A DNA stretch of 64,000 nt. Origin: Cordia subcordata (taxonomy: Eukaryota; Streptophyta; Magnoliopsida; Boraginales; Cordiaceae). Where the stretch lies: NCBI GenBank assembly GCA_028554755.1, contig JAPTOF010000007.1, forward strand, positions 17,097,001 through 17,161,000, written 5' to 3'. The notes under the pieces were generated by a model. That model saw nothing but the letters and a program-made list of their open reading frames with translations, made no database searches and had not been told where the DNA came from. Shown piece after piece: positions 23,401-34,338 of this stretch (position 1 is its first letter; the number at the start of each line of letters is the position of its first letter). The translations under genes and the position numbers were made by a program.

Positions 23401-25236
23401 CACTGAGAAAAGATGTTGATGATGTAGGTTATCTCTTAGAGAAGACTACACTTGAAGATCAATCCACAAATAGCAAGAAGACTCCAAATGAGCAAGAAAA
23501 TGCACATCAAGGAAAAGAGTCTAAAGTCAAGGAGGATGATAGATAATGCTCAAATCAAAGCATTACCTTGGAGGAAGAGGAGACTCCCATTGATTTGTCA
23601 AAAAGTTGGAAGTTTGTGAGGCATCACCCTTAAGATCAAATTATTGGTGATCCATCCAAAGACATAAGAACAAGGTGGAATCTCAATACTTTTTGCAAGC
23701 ATTTTACATTTATTTCACATGTAGAACCTAAGAATATAAAAGAGGCCTTATTTGATGAGAATTGGATAATTGTCATGCAAGAAGAGTTAAATCAATTGAT
23801 TAGAAAAAAAGTATAGAAGCTAGTAGAAAGACCTAGAGGCCGCCTGGTAATTGGAACTAAATGGGTATCTAGGAACAAACTAGATGAATTCGGTAGGAAT
23901 AAGGCTAGACTTGTAGCTCAAGGGTATAATTAGAAAGAAGGAATAAATTATAATGAGACTTATGCCCCTGTAGCTAGATTAGAATCTATTTATATGTTGC
24001 TTACATTAATTTGTTATATGGATTTTAAACTATGTCAAATGGATGTCAAGAGTGCTTTCTTAAATGGTTTTATTGAAGAGAAAGTATGTATTGGGCAACC
24101 TCCTACTTTTGAAGATCCTTGGTTTCTAAACCATGTTTTTAAACTTAAAAAGGCTTTATATGGTTTAAAACAAGCCCTTACGACTTGATATGAAAGACTT
24201 AGTGGTTTTTTGGTCAAAAATGAATTTAAAAGAGGAAAAGTTGACTTCACGTTGTTTGTAACAAAATATGGAAAAGATATTTTGCTTGTTTAAATCTATG
24301 TGGATGATATCATATTTGGTGCCACTAATATTTTGTGTGAAAGTTTTTCTAAATGTATACATAGGGGGTTTGAGATGAGCATGAAGGTTGAGTTAAGCTT
24401 CTTTTTTGGACTCCAAATCAAGTAAACTAAGAAGGGCAGCTTCATAAATCAAGCCAAGTTCGCAAAGAAGATGATCAAGAAGTTTGGGCTTGAGGATGTT
24501 AAAGAGATTGGAACCCCCATGAGTCCCTCAACTAAGCTAGAGGAGGATGAAAAATGTTAACCTGCAGATAAGAAGAAATATCAAGGTATGATCGGCAACT
24601 TACTCTATTTGACAACCTCAAGCCCATATTATGTTTGTCGTCTGTTTATGTGCTAGATTTTAATCTAATCCTAAAGAAACACATCTATTTGCTGTGAAAC
24701 AAATTATTATATATCTTAAAGGAACTAGTAACCTAGGACTTTGGTATGCTAAGGGAACTTCATTTGACTTATGTGGTTTTTTGACTGTTGATTTTGTCAG
24801 TTGTAAGGTAGTTCGTAAGAGTACTAGCATTACTTGTCAAGTTCTTGATTATTCTTTAGTATCTTGGTATAGTAGGAACCAAAATAGTGTAGCTATATCT
24901 ACTAGCGAGGCCGAATATATTGCCGCCAGAAGTTGTGTTGACCAAATTTTATGGATGAAACAAAACTTGCTTAACTATGATTTGTATTATGATCATGTGC
25001 TTATCTATTATGAAAACACTAGTGCTATAAATCTCACAAAAAATCCTATTCAACACTCTAGAACCAAACATATAAAGATTAGACATCATTTTATTAGATA
25101 TCATGAGTAAAAAGGTGATATTATTCTTGAGTTTGTTGATTTTTTGCATCAAGTTACGAATATTTTTTCTAAAACATTGCATGAGGATCAATTTTGTAAG
25201 ATTAGGAGAGAGATTAGCATGCAGTATTGTGGATAA
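20432..25236 (+). pseudogene. Copia element 2 gag-pol, broken
   Basis: The gag ATG at 20432 is followed by FDGTNYAFLKIRMKVF. The zinc knuckle near 21330 has lost its first and last Cys (reads YLNCNKLGHIKVNY), both as Cys-to-Tyr. A coiled-coil region runs to about 21800 and a second finger lies near 21945-21990. Protease/pre-integrase spans about 22140-22700. The integrase (22700-23190) has MELFGP where the family has the catalytic Asp, and later QQNGVIERKNR. The RT (about 23640-24500) keeps YVDDIIFG near 24297-24320. RNase H (24694-25230) has STSEAEYIAA and HSRTKHI. Frequent stops are mainly CAA to TAA, CAG to TAG and TGG to TAG/TGA. Confidence 0.85.
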
Positions 25237-25301
25237 AATGTGTTTATGTGCGAATTTGTGACTTTGAATTAATGAAAATTGCATTTTTCCACTATTTGGG
25301 A

Positions 25302-25395
25302 AAGCCGATTGACCAGCATAGGAAAGCATCCTGCCTTCATCTTTTACATTCTGATCTAGTAGGTTGACCTACTCGACCAGCCGATCGACCGACTA
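25302..25395 (+). repeat. Palindrome cluster between pol and the extra ORF (Copia 2)
   Basis: Contains GCCGATTGACCAGC, GTAGGTTGACCTAC and CAGCCGATCGACCGAC in under 100 bp. The equivalent place in Copia element 3 (45863-45984) has a similar cluster. Confidence 0.6.
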
Positions 25396-25605
25396 AATGA
25401 CAGATAGGGTTATTTTAAAGGTTGTTCACCCCATTCTCTTCACTTTTTACAACTTTCTTTTTGCCAGAACCCTAAACCCATCAAAATCCACCTTTTCAAA
25501 CCTCAATTTTTCACCAAAATCTCTCAAATTTCTTTGCAAAATAATCAAACCCATTGCTCAAAAACCTCTTTCAACCAATTATTTTGTGCATTTTCCTCCA
25601 AAATC

Positions 25606-26349
25606 ATGGTGAATCAGAGAGGAAAAGGTCAAGCACGTGGGAGGAGCAACAAGGCAAGAACATAATCACCTTCACCACAACAAACCTCAAAAATTCAAGA
25701 GAAGCGATCATTGGTGTATGGGAAATGTCTTATAGATTTGGATTTCGCAGGTACAGATGTTCTTCAACTCTTTAAGGGTCAAGATTGATATAATTTTTTG
25801 CATCTGAACTGTGGTGTATATGTTGGTATGGTGCATGAATTCTATGAAAACCTTGAATTGAGTGTAGAAGTCTTAAACTTGAATTGCAATCAACCATATG
25901 CAGTAAGTCATTTATTTTGTCAGAAGAGGTTTTGAATAAGATTTTCAAACTACCGGTTGATAGAGAGGGATATTATAATAGTCAAGGATGGCTAGGAGGA
26001 GCTAAGCAATATTCCTTTGCTATTAATAATTTTATGTGGCATGAAATTGGTCCTAAAAGCCTCAATTTAATTCTTCCCTTTCTGAAAGATATTGATGTCA
26101 ATAAGAGAATTGCTTAAAGGTGATTAGTGAAGTCTTGTTGCCTAAGATGATCAATGATGGGAAAATGCTATCCTCAAGAACAAAAATCAGCCAGATGAAT
26201 GCCAATTAGACTGAAATAAACAAAATTGAACAGAAATGAACACTACCCTTGGCCAAATGAACATCTGCTTGGGGAAGCTTGAGAACTCTCATGAAGAGCT
26301 CAAATTCGACTTTGCTAAGTACTTCAAGGACCATGGCGAGAACCCTTAA
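25606..26349 (+). pseudogene. Extra 3' ORF of Copia element 2 (envelope-position ORF)
   Basis: Lies between RNase H and the 3' LTR, in the same direction as pol, where Sireviruses can carry an envelope-like ORF. The ATG at 25606 opens with a basic RG-rich stretch (MVNQRGKGQARGR), then YGKCLIDLDFAG and EFYENLELS. After a frameshift come EEVLNKIFKLPVDREGYYNS and GWLGGAKQ. The central part resembles the putative plant transposon protein family (PF20167-like: FYxNL ... V..IF..P). The tail (26150-26349) is Asn/Glu/Lys rich. At least two stops (CAA to TAA, TGG to TGA) and a frameshift break it. It aligns with 44706-45665 on the opposite strand. No function can be stated. Confidence 0.65.
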
Positions 26350-26894
26350 GGATTAGAGCACCATGAATCTTTTTTAGAAACAATTTCTCTCATGTTTTCA
26401 AACTTTTCGCATTTAGTTTATTTTGGTTGGTTTTTAAAACCCTACTGACTACTTTAGTTTGCTTTAGTTAATTGCAAGCTCTTTAACTTATTAACTAACT
26501 TTGGTAATTGATGCTTTGCTTTGGTAATGATAGCATTGCTTGTTCACTATTTCTCCTATGCTTTTACTTGTTTTGATGATGCCGAAAAGGGAGAAGTAGC
26601 ATATGCATGAATGGTATGGATGGCTTATGCTTGCTTATGTGTGATAACATTATGTGCATGAATGGTATGAATGGCTTATGCACGCTTATATGTGATAATG
26701 CTTATATATGACCAATTTGTGCTTTGAGGGTTTGAGCTTGGATACATAACTTACTAAATTGAGAGGGAGTCATGCCTAGTGTAGACTCTATTTTATTTGT
26801 TGAGAATGTTATCCATTGGTTGAGGAGGAGTCACCTTATTTTTAGAACTCTATCCAAATTGGATTAATTTGTCATCATCAAAAAGGTGGGAGAT
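26350..26894 (+). other. 3' untranslated part and polypurine tract of Copia 2
   Basis: Non-coding. It contains a direct repeat of ATGAATGGTATG / GGCTTATGCWYGCTTAT near 26608-26690. The polypurine tract AAAAAGGTGGGAGAT lies at 26880-26894, directly before the LTR start TGTTAG. Confidence 0.8.
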
Positions 26895-28315
26895 TGTTAG
26901 TGTAATATTACTTTTAATGATTTTTTTAATGATGTAAATTAATCTTATCACTTGGTAATTAGCACAACAATGATAATAATATACTATGATACTTTTACCA
27001 ATTGATCATGCTATGAATGCTTTACAAATTGATTATGCTATGAATGCTAAACATTGTGCAGTGTTTTTGGTGCATTTTTATTAAGCATGATGAGATCAAC
27101 AAGCTTGGAGAATATGCATTGATGGATCAAAGATATCGTATCTAGCTTAGAAGCCATTGTGCACTTATTTCAAGCTTTGCAAGAAGATGAGAAATGCTTG
27201 TATGCTTGTGATCAAGATTAGAGTTATAAGGTGGAAACAAGCCGTCATAAGGGTTACCCATGTGTGCTTTCTTGTGAATGGCCTTAGGATCACTCTTATA
27301 GCGCAAACAATTGCTTTTATCATTGCATTGCTTGCATAAATACTTTGGGCAATAATTCTCATCTTTGAAGATATGCTTTCTATTGCATAAAGTCTCTTAA
27401 CATCTTCAAAGATCTATGTTAGCATGTTTTATTCTTGCTAAAAGCATTTGATTAAAGTTGGTTTAATTTCAAACATGCTTGGTGGCATTTTCTGCACTTT
27501 TTATTGTGGCCGGGCCCCCTAGCTGGGCCTCCAATTGGTCGTGGAGGTCAATCGGCCTAAACAAAAAGGTTCAGAAATCTGCTAGACCCCTAGCTGGTCG
27601 ACTGGCCTAGGCGATTGACTCCTCTGCAGCATTTAATGCTGTAGTCATTATAGAGCTCATTGCAAGCCCTTTAAAACCCCTTTTTCACCATTATTACCCT
27701 AAAAACTCTTATTTTTCTTTGATAACACTTTTCTATTATTCAAACATCATCTTTAAGCTTTTCAAATCATTTAGTGCTTAGAATTTCTTGAGAGTTTGAG
27801 CTATATTTGTGAAATCCTTTGAGCATTCAAGAGCCATTTATTGCTATACCTACTTATAAGAAGTTAAGCTTACAAAACACTTTCTTCTATCATTTATTAT
27901 TATATACACACTCTAGAAGTTAGATTTGCTTGAGAGAAACATATATATATTAGCTTGAGTGAGTATGGGAAAATCATAAAGAGGGAAACTCTTGGGTTCT
28001 TTGAAGGGTATCTTCAAAGAGATGTAGAAGGAAATTGGTTTGTGCCTACCAACATTTGAAGGTGCATATACACTAATGGAATATTGAAGTCTTAAGAGGA
28101 GCATCCTTAGGCAATGGATGTAGGCTTGCCAAACTACGCAAAAATTAGTCTTCTCTACTATCTTTCTGTTCTCTTTGCTCTTGTATGACTTGTGTGTTTT
28201 ACGTGTTTGATAAATTATCTAAGTGAACTTGCTTGTTTTATTGACTAATTTTTTATTGTGAAATTGGTTAATATCTTAATTCACCCCCCTCCCCTTAAGA
28301 TATTTGCATCCAACA
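26895..28315 (+). repeat. 3' LTR of Copia element 2
   Basis: 1421 bp, TGTTAGTGTAATATT to CATCCAACA. It matches 18931-20369 with numerous substitutions and small indels, including a duplicated ATTGATYATGCTATGAATGC at about 27000-27045. Confidence 0.9.
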
Positions 28316-28593
28316 ACATGAGAATAGCATCTAGATCCAACACTCCAAACCAAGGGTCTCTTCATTGTAAAACCCAAGTTGTTAAAGCTTCTCCATAAAC
28401 CCAGCAAGGGCCTTCTCTGTCTCTTGTCAAACGTGCCTCAAAAGCGGCTTGCACATCTCAAGATTTTCCCCTGTTGCTGCCTTGCCCTCTCATTATGGCT
28501 AGGCTCAGTGCTCTTCTCAACACCCAAAGAAACATCCTTTAAATGAGCAAAATCACAAACACCTTGCATGTAACGTTGGCTCTAGTAACCACT
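28316..28593 (-). pseudogene. Gypsy primer-binding site and leader/gag start
   Basis: On the minus strand, directly after the 5' LTR, comes AG and then TGGTTACTAGAGCC (28578-28591), a decayed tRNA-Met primer-binding site. The first ATG is at 28567-28569 and runs 43 codons before TGA. The frame is weak, so this may be leader rather than gag. It is cut at 28316 by Copia element 2. Confidence 0.6.
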
Positions 28594-29102
28594 TGTCACA
28601 CCCTTGGCCTATCCCAAGTGCTACGTGCAACACTTAGATACTTTTCTAAGGCAAAAGTGGCTAAGTCAGCTTGAAAACTACAAACAAAAGGAACTTTGCA
28701 AGATAAATAGTAAAATAACAGAATATAAAAGAATAAAATTTTGTATTACTCTCAAGTTTCTATGTGTTATATACAAATTAGAAGCTAGGCTATTTATACA
28801 TCTCTCCTAGCTAATGAATGGCTAGGATTATCTTGATCTAACAGCTAATACTAGCTTCTAAACTATTCTACTGCAATTAGGGGATTTTGTAAATCAATTA
28901 GGGAATTTTACAATCAATTACAACAAAATATCCTATAATTAGGGGGGTTGAGATTAATTCAAAATCCCTACCAAATGTATTCCTATCTAGAGAATCTTCA
29001 AGATGCTCCAAGAAAGGAAAATGACATGCATGCCTCTCGCTGAGCCTTGTCATCTTCACCAAGTGGCAGCCTATATAGTAGCTGCATCATCAAGGTGTGA
29101 CA
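28594..29102 (-). repeat. 5' LTR of the Gypsy chromovirus
   Basis: 509 bp, bounded on the plus strand by TGTCACACC and GGTGTGACA. It pairs with 5847-6343. It could pass for a solo LTR, but the adjoining primer-binding site on the minus strand identifies it as the 5' LTR of the split Gypsy element. Confidence 0.85.
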
Positions 29103-29585
29103 TTTTGGTTTCTATACTTTGATTCTATATTAGAGTTATCATCTCGTTTAAAAAAAATTAAGCCTACACAAAGAATATTAATATATTTACTTGTTCTATT
29201 AACACATTCTCATTTAGTTGATGGGATAACTCTAGAAAATTATGCAAAGGAGTCTGGATCAGTGAGGACAATTTATTCAGAAGAAAATATCTACTCCAAT
29301 TTGTGCACAAGGAACAAATTCAAATTAAATATTAAAGAAAGTGACCAAATTCAATTATTGTTGCTCACTATGTAAATCATATTCTAGTGGAACTATTCCA
29401 GAAAAATAGGAGCTAGCCTAATTAAATTAAATCAGTGGGGTAGAAAACTCAATGAGAATGCAATACCTAGCTAATTGTTTGGTAATGTTCAGTACTTTCC
29501 AGAAAATAATTGTATCACCTGTTTTAAGGAATTGATTTAGCCTTAGCTCCATAGATGAGTCCAAAAAAACATCATATACAGCATG

Positions 29586-30817
29586 TAGGGGTGAATATAA
29601 TTTAGTTAAGTTTGATTTAATTTTAGACAAATTACTTGGGCGTTAGGTCTACTGTGAGTTCAATTCAAACCAAATTGATTAGTTAGTTTTGATTTGGAGC
29701 TAACCAATTGGTTTTTTATTTTGCAGAATGACCAAGCCAAACCGACATATTTAAAATCTGTTTGGTTTGTTTTGGTTTTCTTTTTTTTTTTTTTTAAAGA
29801 AATTGAAAAGGTTAAATTTCATAATAAAAATTCAAAAATATAAAAAAACCGCCACAACTCGCATTTTGCATGTAAAATAGAACTTGCTAAAATCATAGTA
29901 TTTTACCTGTAATACTAAATTAAAATACAATTATAGCTTCCAATTCAACTTGGAAACCACACCAAATAATTCATATTTTTCTATGAAAGACTATATATGT
30001 GGTGTTGACTTGGTTTGGAACAAAATCAATTGGAGCTTTAGGAAAACCAAACCAAAATAATTTGGGCCTATTTGGAAGTATTCTAGTTTTCTTTTTCTTT
30101 TTTTTTTTTGGTTTTGTAAAACAAATTTTCAAAATAGTTTTCTAAAACAGTTTTTAGAAATAAATGAACATAAAATCGTTTAGGGTAGAAGATGAATTTA
30201 TTTTCTTTTTAAGTACTAAAAGGCCATTATGCCCTTTTTTTCTTTGTTCATATTTTATTTCTTTTTTTTTCCTCCTAATAGACATATATTTATACATATG
30301 TACATATTTTATATATAGGTGTGATATACACGTACACCTATATATGTGTGTGTGTTGTGTGTTGTGTGTGCTAGCGTGTGCATGCATGTTTTTCTGGAGG
30401 TAAAAGGGTCGGGAAGGTCTAGAGTGTGGGGAATGGGTTGGGGATAAGGGTGGGGTTAAGGGTAGGTTGGGATTGAGAATAATAGTGAAATTTGTCCTTC
30501 TGGGAACAAAATGTTAAATGCACATAAAAACAACAAATTTGTGATTTTAATTTTTTATTTTCTAAAAAATACATTTTTAAAAATAATTTTGAAAAAAAAT
30601 TGTAACAAACATCTCATGCCACAAAAGTTTTTGTATTTTTCTATTTTAAAAAACAAAAAAAAAATCCAAACAAGCTCATATTTTTATATAAAATAAAAGA
30701 CTACATATATGGTGTTGACTTAGTTCGAACTGAAACAGATTGTAGCTTTATGAAAACCAAACCAAATCAAATATTTAGATTAATTTAATTCATTTAACCA
30801 ACTCGTATTTACCCCTA
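29586..30817. mobile_element. hAT-like non-autonomous element
   Basis: The ends are TAGGGGTGAATA and, on the minus strand, TAGGGGTAAATACGAGTTGG. The flanking octamers ACAGCATG (29578-29585) and ATTGCATG (30818-30825) match at six of eight positions, which suggests an aged hAT target duplication. AACCAAACCAAA / TTGGTTTGGTT motifs recur near both ends. No coding capacity was seen. A MITE-like block with GGGCCTATTTGG and CCAAACAAGCTC ends sits inside at about 30064-30678. Confidence 0.5.
30290..30390. repeat. TA/TG-rich microsatellite
   Basis: TATATA and GTGTGTTGTGTG runs read directly from the sequence. Antisense and sense frames here are low-complexity artefacts. Confidence 0.8.
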
Positions 30818-30836
30818 ATTGCATGTCTATTAGACG

Positions 30837-31409
30837 CAGGGACGGACCCACTGTAGTGCCCGCCCCTCAATTTTTAATTTTTTAATTACTTGTGTAAGTC
30901 GAATGTTACTTATATAGGCACTCATTGCCATAGATACGTTAGAATGGTTTGGTGGTTAAGCTCCTATATATTGAATCATTAAAGGTCACAGGTTTTGACC
31001 TTTATTGTTACTTTTTTTTTTTAATCAAATCCAACACAGGCAACTCCAGAACTACACAAAAAAGGGGCAGCCTCCCAGCAAAAAAGAAAAAGTAAAAACA
31101 AAGGGGTTTTTTAGGTTTTATTATTTCAACATCTCAAAATTTATTTATTTTTAACAAAAATAAACTTCCTTTCATCTATCTATTTACTTCTTACAAGTTA
31201 TACTTTATTCACCAATCGCATAACAAATGTTACAAAGCTTCTTACCTCATGAATCAATTTAGTATTCTTCACTTTGATTTTGTTTTTTAACTGCTATGCA
31301 TATTATTGAGATTTTGTTTAGTACAGAGAATTAATTAATTTGACTTTTTTCATTCTTGTCAATTTTTTTAAAAAAGGGCTTTTCTTTTCTTTATTATTAT
31401 TATAGTTAT

Positions 31410-31440
<31 letters not shown>

Positions 31441-32019
31441 TGTTTGGTTATGCAGTCTTTGGCATATCAGATGTGAAAATAAATTTGACATTGAAACATA
31501 AAAGTTTATATTATCATAGAAAATCTTGTCAATTTTTAAAAATAATACTTTTCCTTATTCTTATTATTATAATTGGTATTTTTATGTGAAAACTAATGCA
31601 TATTGTTTGTTCTTATACCTTTATTTTTTTTAAAAATTAATTGGTGATTAGGTTTAATTAAACATAGTAAAGATATTTTATGCTAGTTTTTATTTTAAGT
31701 ATAGTTATTTCTTATATTACTAATTAGGGTCTGTTTGGATTGGCTTCTTTTCAAGACACTTTTTTCTTTTAAAAAAAAGTATATTATTTTTTAATTAACT
31801 ATTTGGTTTGATTTTCAGAAAAATTAAAACTCAGAGAATAGTTCAAATATAGTTTTTTTTCCAAAAGCTAGAATTTTAGCTTTTCAAAAAAAAAATACTT
31901 GTTTTCAAAAGTTGTTAAAAAGGCACACAATGCCAATACAATAAGCCCTTATTTTAAGTATAGTGACTTGGGGTTAATAGTTTTTTGTCACTCCTCACTA
32001 AAAATTCTGGGTCCGTCAC
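30837..32019. mobile_element. hAT-like element with CAGGGACGGACCCA ends
   Basis: The left end is CAGGGACGGACCCA. The right end, read on the minus strand, contains GTGACGGACCCA. Inside, at about 30945-31000, TGGTTTGGTGGTTAAGC and GGTCACAGGTTTTGACC resemble tRNA-type A and B boxes. A Tourist-like MITE (31727-31948) is nested within. The target duplication was not resolved and no transposase is present. Confidence 0.5.
31727..31948. mobile_element. Tourist-like MITE, 222 bp
   Basis: The terminal inverted repeats GGGTCTGTTTGGATTGGC and GGGCTTATTGTATTGGC (minus strand) are flanked by TTA at 31724-31726 and 31949-31951. This is the TWA target preference of the PIF/Harbinger superfamily. Confidence 0.7.
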
Positions 32020-33160
32020 AAATTAGATTAAACATATTCTTCACAATTTTATCAGATTTGTCTTAAAATACTTATAAAATATTTGAAAAGAAAAAGCGGA
32101 CCTCCCTTCTTTACTAGAGACCGGTTAGAAATAAGCTCGACAAAAACAAAACAACAATAACTGACTCGGCAAAATAAATAAAATAAAATAAAATAACATT
32201 TGGCGCATTTTGGTGTTGATTGGATTAATTATTGTACTCTAGCTTTGGCAAGGTAGATATGTTTCGATTTGAATGCATGTGGAATTATTCGCCCGGTAAG
32301 AAAAATGTTTTACTTCCCACAAGTTTTGTCGAACCAACGTACAATAAATGCCATCACATAAAGTGTACCTACATATTCCCAGTTCCGCTGCTGTCCCTAT
32401 TGAAACGTGATAAAAAGGATCTTCCATCCTCAAGGATAATCACTTTAGCAAGTTAAAACTCACCATTTAAGGTTTGCTCATATTGAGTTTTTTCAAGGAA
32501 AAATACTTTTTTTTTTGAGAAAGTATATTTTTTGACTTAACTAACTTACAAAAAACTTATAAAAAACTTAAAGTTAACTTTTTTTTTTCAGAAGTCAAAG
32601 AATTTTAATTTCTCATTTTCTTTATATTCGTTGGCATGTCTTGATAGACTCCCGACTAAGACCAGACTTGATGTGAATTATGCCAATGGGCAGCAGAGGA
32701 CCGTCAACGCGTCTTTGATTGTGGGATGGCTAATGTTATGTTTGTTATATGTATTTCAGATTTAAAATTTCAAATAAGCATATAACAAACAGAGCATAAG
32801 AGAGTTTGGAGGAAATTCTTGTATGTCCTGTGCTAGGGGGATTTAAGTTGGAACGGAAAGAGGTAGCTTACTGGGGAATCAGGTTTTTGGCAGGGGCAAA
32901 TAATGTCTCCGGGCATCTCGCTTAAACTGGTTTTTGGAGCAATTTATGATTGCAGTTTTATGGTATGAGAGGAACGGAAAGACTTCGTGGCAAAAGATAC
33001 TTAATAGAGAAGCATATTTTTTAGAGACAATTTCACAAATTGTTTTTAATGCCTACAAAAAGTGTTAGTTTCGTCCTTATTATTTAAAAAATGACTCATT
33101 TGGTCTTCAATGTTTGCAAAAGAAGTAAATTTAGATTTTATTGTTTTAAAAGTAACCTAT
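32020..33160. other. Intergenic sequence, no gene seen
   Basis: No supported ORF. The stretch 32232-32456 is open in both directions for about 65-74 codons, but it shows no recognisable motif and is not called. Confidence 0.5.
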
Positions 33161-33163
33161 TAA

Positions 33164-33560
33164 GGCTCTGTTCAGCCTAGCTGTGTGATTTCAGCTTTTG
33201 AGCTGTAGAGCTTTTACCAGTAAAGCTTTGAGTAGAAGTGCTGTTGAATAAAAGCAGTTGATTGTTTGGCTCGATATTTTAGAAATTAAGCTTTCAGTTG
33301 TTTTGAAGATAATTTTGGACTTCAAAAAATATAAAATAGTATTTTGAGAAAAAAAAAAAACAATTTTTGACATAACATAAAAACAGCTTTTCAAAAGCCT
33401 TTTCTGAAAAGCTTCAATTTGGAGCTTTTGATTTTTCAACTTTTTTCAGCTTCAGCTTTTATTTAAAAGCTTTTTTAAAAATGGGCCAAACAGGTCAATT
33501 TTAACTTTTAAACTCACAGAAAGCACTTTTGAGTCTCCAAAAGCTGGGCCAAACAGACTC
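33164..33560. mobile_element. Tourist-like MITE, 397 bp
   Basis: The inverted termini GGCTCTGTTCAGCC and GAGTCTGTTTGGCC (minus strand) are flanked by TAA at 33161-33163 and 33561-33563. The interior is rich in AGCTTTT / AAAAGCT motifs. Confidence 0.7.
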
Positions 33561-33975
33561 TAAGTCCTTAATATTGACAAAAAATGTCAATTCTTGGAAC
33601 CAACAAAAAAAAAAAAACAAAAGAGTCAATTTTCATCCTTATTAGTTAGTCATATGACCATCATGGACTATTTTTAAGACTAAAATGGAGTTATATGACC
33701 ATTTTTAGGACTAAAATGATTATCAATTGGGTCACTTTTTTCAAATATTTGTAATTAGATTAGTTATTTTTGAAATAATAAAGACTAAAGTGATATTTTG
33801 TAAATATATTAAGGACCAAATAATAAAGACTAAATTGACAATTTGTGTAAATAATAAGAATTATTTGTGAAATTTATCATATTTTTTATACTATATTAAT
33901 GCAAATTTTACTTTCCAAGGGAGGAAAAAAAGGCGAATAAAGGTTCTCACAGTTTCGGGTTATGAAATAAACAAT

Positions 33976-33981
33976 TTTATT
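33976..33981 (-). terminator. Polyadenylation signal for the ITPK gene (candidate)
   Basis: AATAAA on the minus strand, about 360 bases past the kinase stop codon. Its position is plausible for a plant 3' UTR end; other near-matches exist. Confidence 0.35.
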
Positions 33982-34338
33982 CCATCAAACCAGTCAATTG
34001 CAAATGCCAATATCTGGCAAGATGCAACTCGCCACATACAACCCATTTTCTCGAAAAAAGAAAATAAGCACAAAAGCTCAAAAGTACAGAAAGAAACTGA
34101 ATTTTTTTTTTAAAAAAAGAAAAGAGAACCAGACTACTGATGAAAGTGCAAGAATACAGTCCAGACGGAAACTACGGTTACTCTTTCATCAGTACTTGGA
34201 CTAATGCAGTCTAAAATACCAATCATTGATTTTAGAATCATTGATTTTGCAAGATTACTTGTTTTGTTTGATTAGAGATCAATAACTCACATCGACTGGA
34301 CTTCTGTTAGTCCAACGAATGGAAGAGCAACCCGAAAA

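Larger units (their letters stand above)
18931..28315 (+). mobile_element. Sirevirus-like Copia element 2, full length but dead
   Basis: A 9.4-kb plus-strand element with both LTRs, a primer-binding site (CAGTATCAGAGC, 20372-20383), gag-pol, an extra 3' ORF, and a polypurine tract AAAAAGGTGGGAGAT just before the 3' LTR. It inserted into the Gypsy 5' region: Gypsy leader sequence resumes at 28316. The flanking pentamers GCACG (18926-18930) and ACATG (28316-28320) match at three of five positions, differing by transitions. All reading frames have stops. The LTRs differ visibly more than those of Copia element 3, so this copy looks older. Confidence 0.88.
5847..29102 (-). mobile_element. Ty3/Gypsy chromovirus, decayed, split by nested insertions
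   Basis: A minus-strand Gypsy element whose two LTRs are 23 kb apart because three later insertions lie inside it. In coding order: 5' LTR (28594-29102), primer-binding site TGGTTACTAGAGCC (28578-28591), leader and gag start (28316-28569), middle of gag (14460-15040), gag end plus protease, RT, RNase H, integrase and chromodomain (6347-10038), polypurine tract GTGGAGGAGAA (6344-6354), 3' LTR (5847-6343). Domain order RT-RH-IN with a C-terminal chromodomain identifies the chromovirus branch. Removing the nested elements leaves about 5 kb. Flanks share only a TTTT run, so the target duplication is uncertain. Many in-frame stops make it non-functional. Confidence 0.85.

Noticed and set aside
28594..29102. 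Solo LTR interpretation
   Set aside because: A minus-strand primer-binding site follows directly at 28578-28591 and the partner LTR is at 5847-6343, so it is the 5' LTR of the split Gypsy element.
30154..30403. Overlapping 77-79 codon frames on both strands
   Set aside because: They arise from TG/TA microsatellite sequence.
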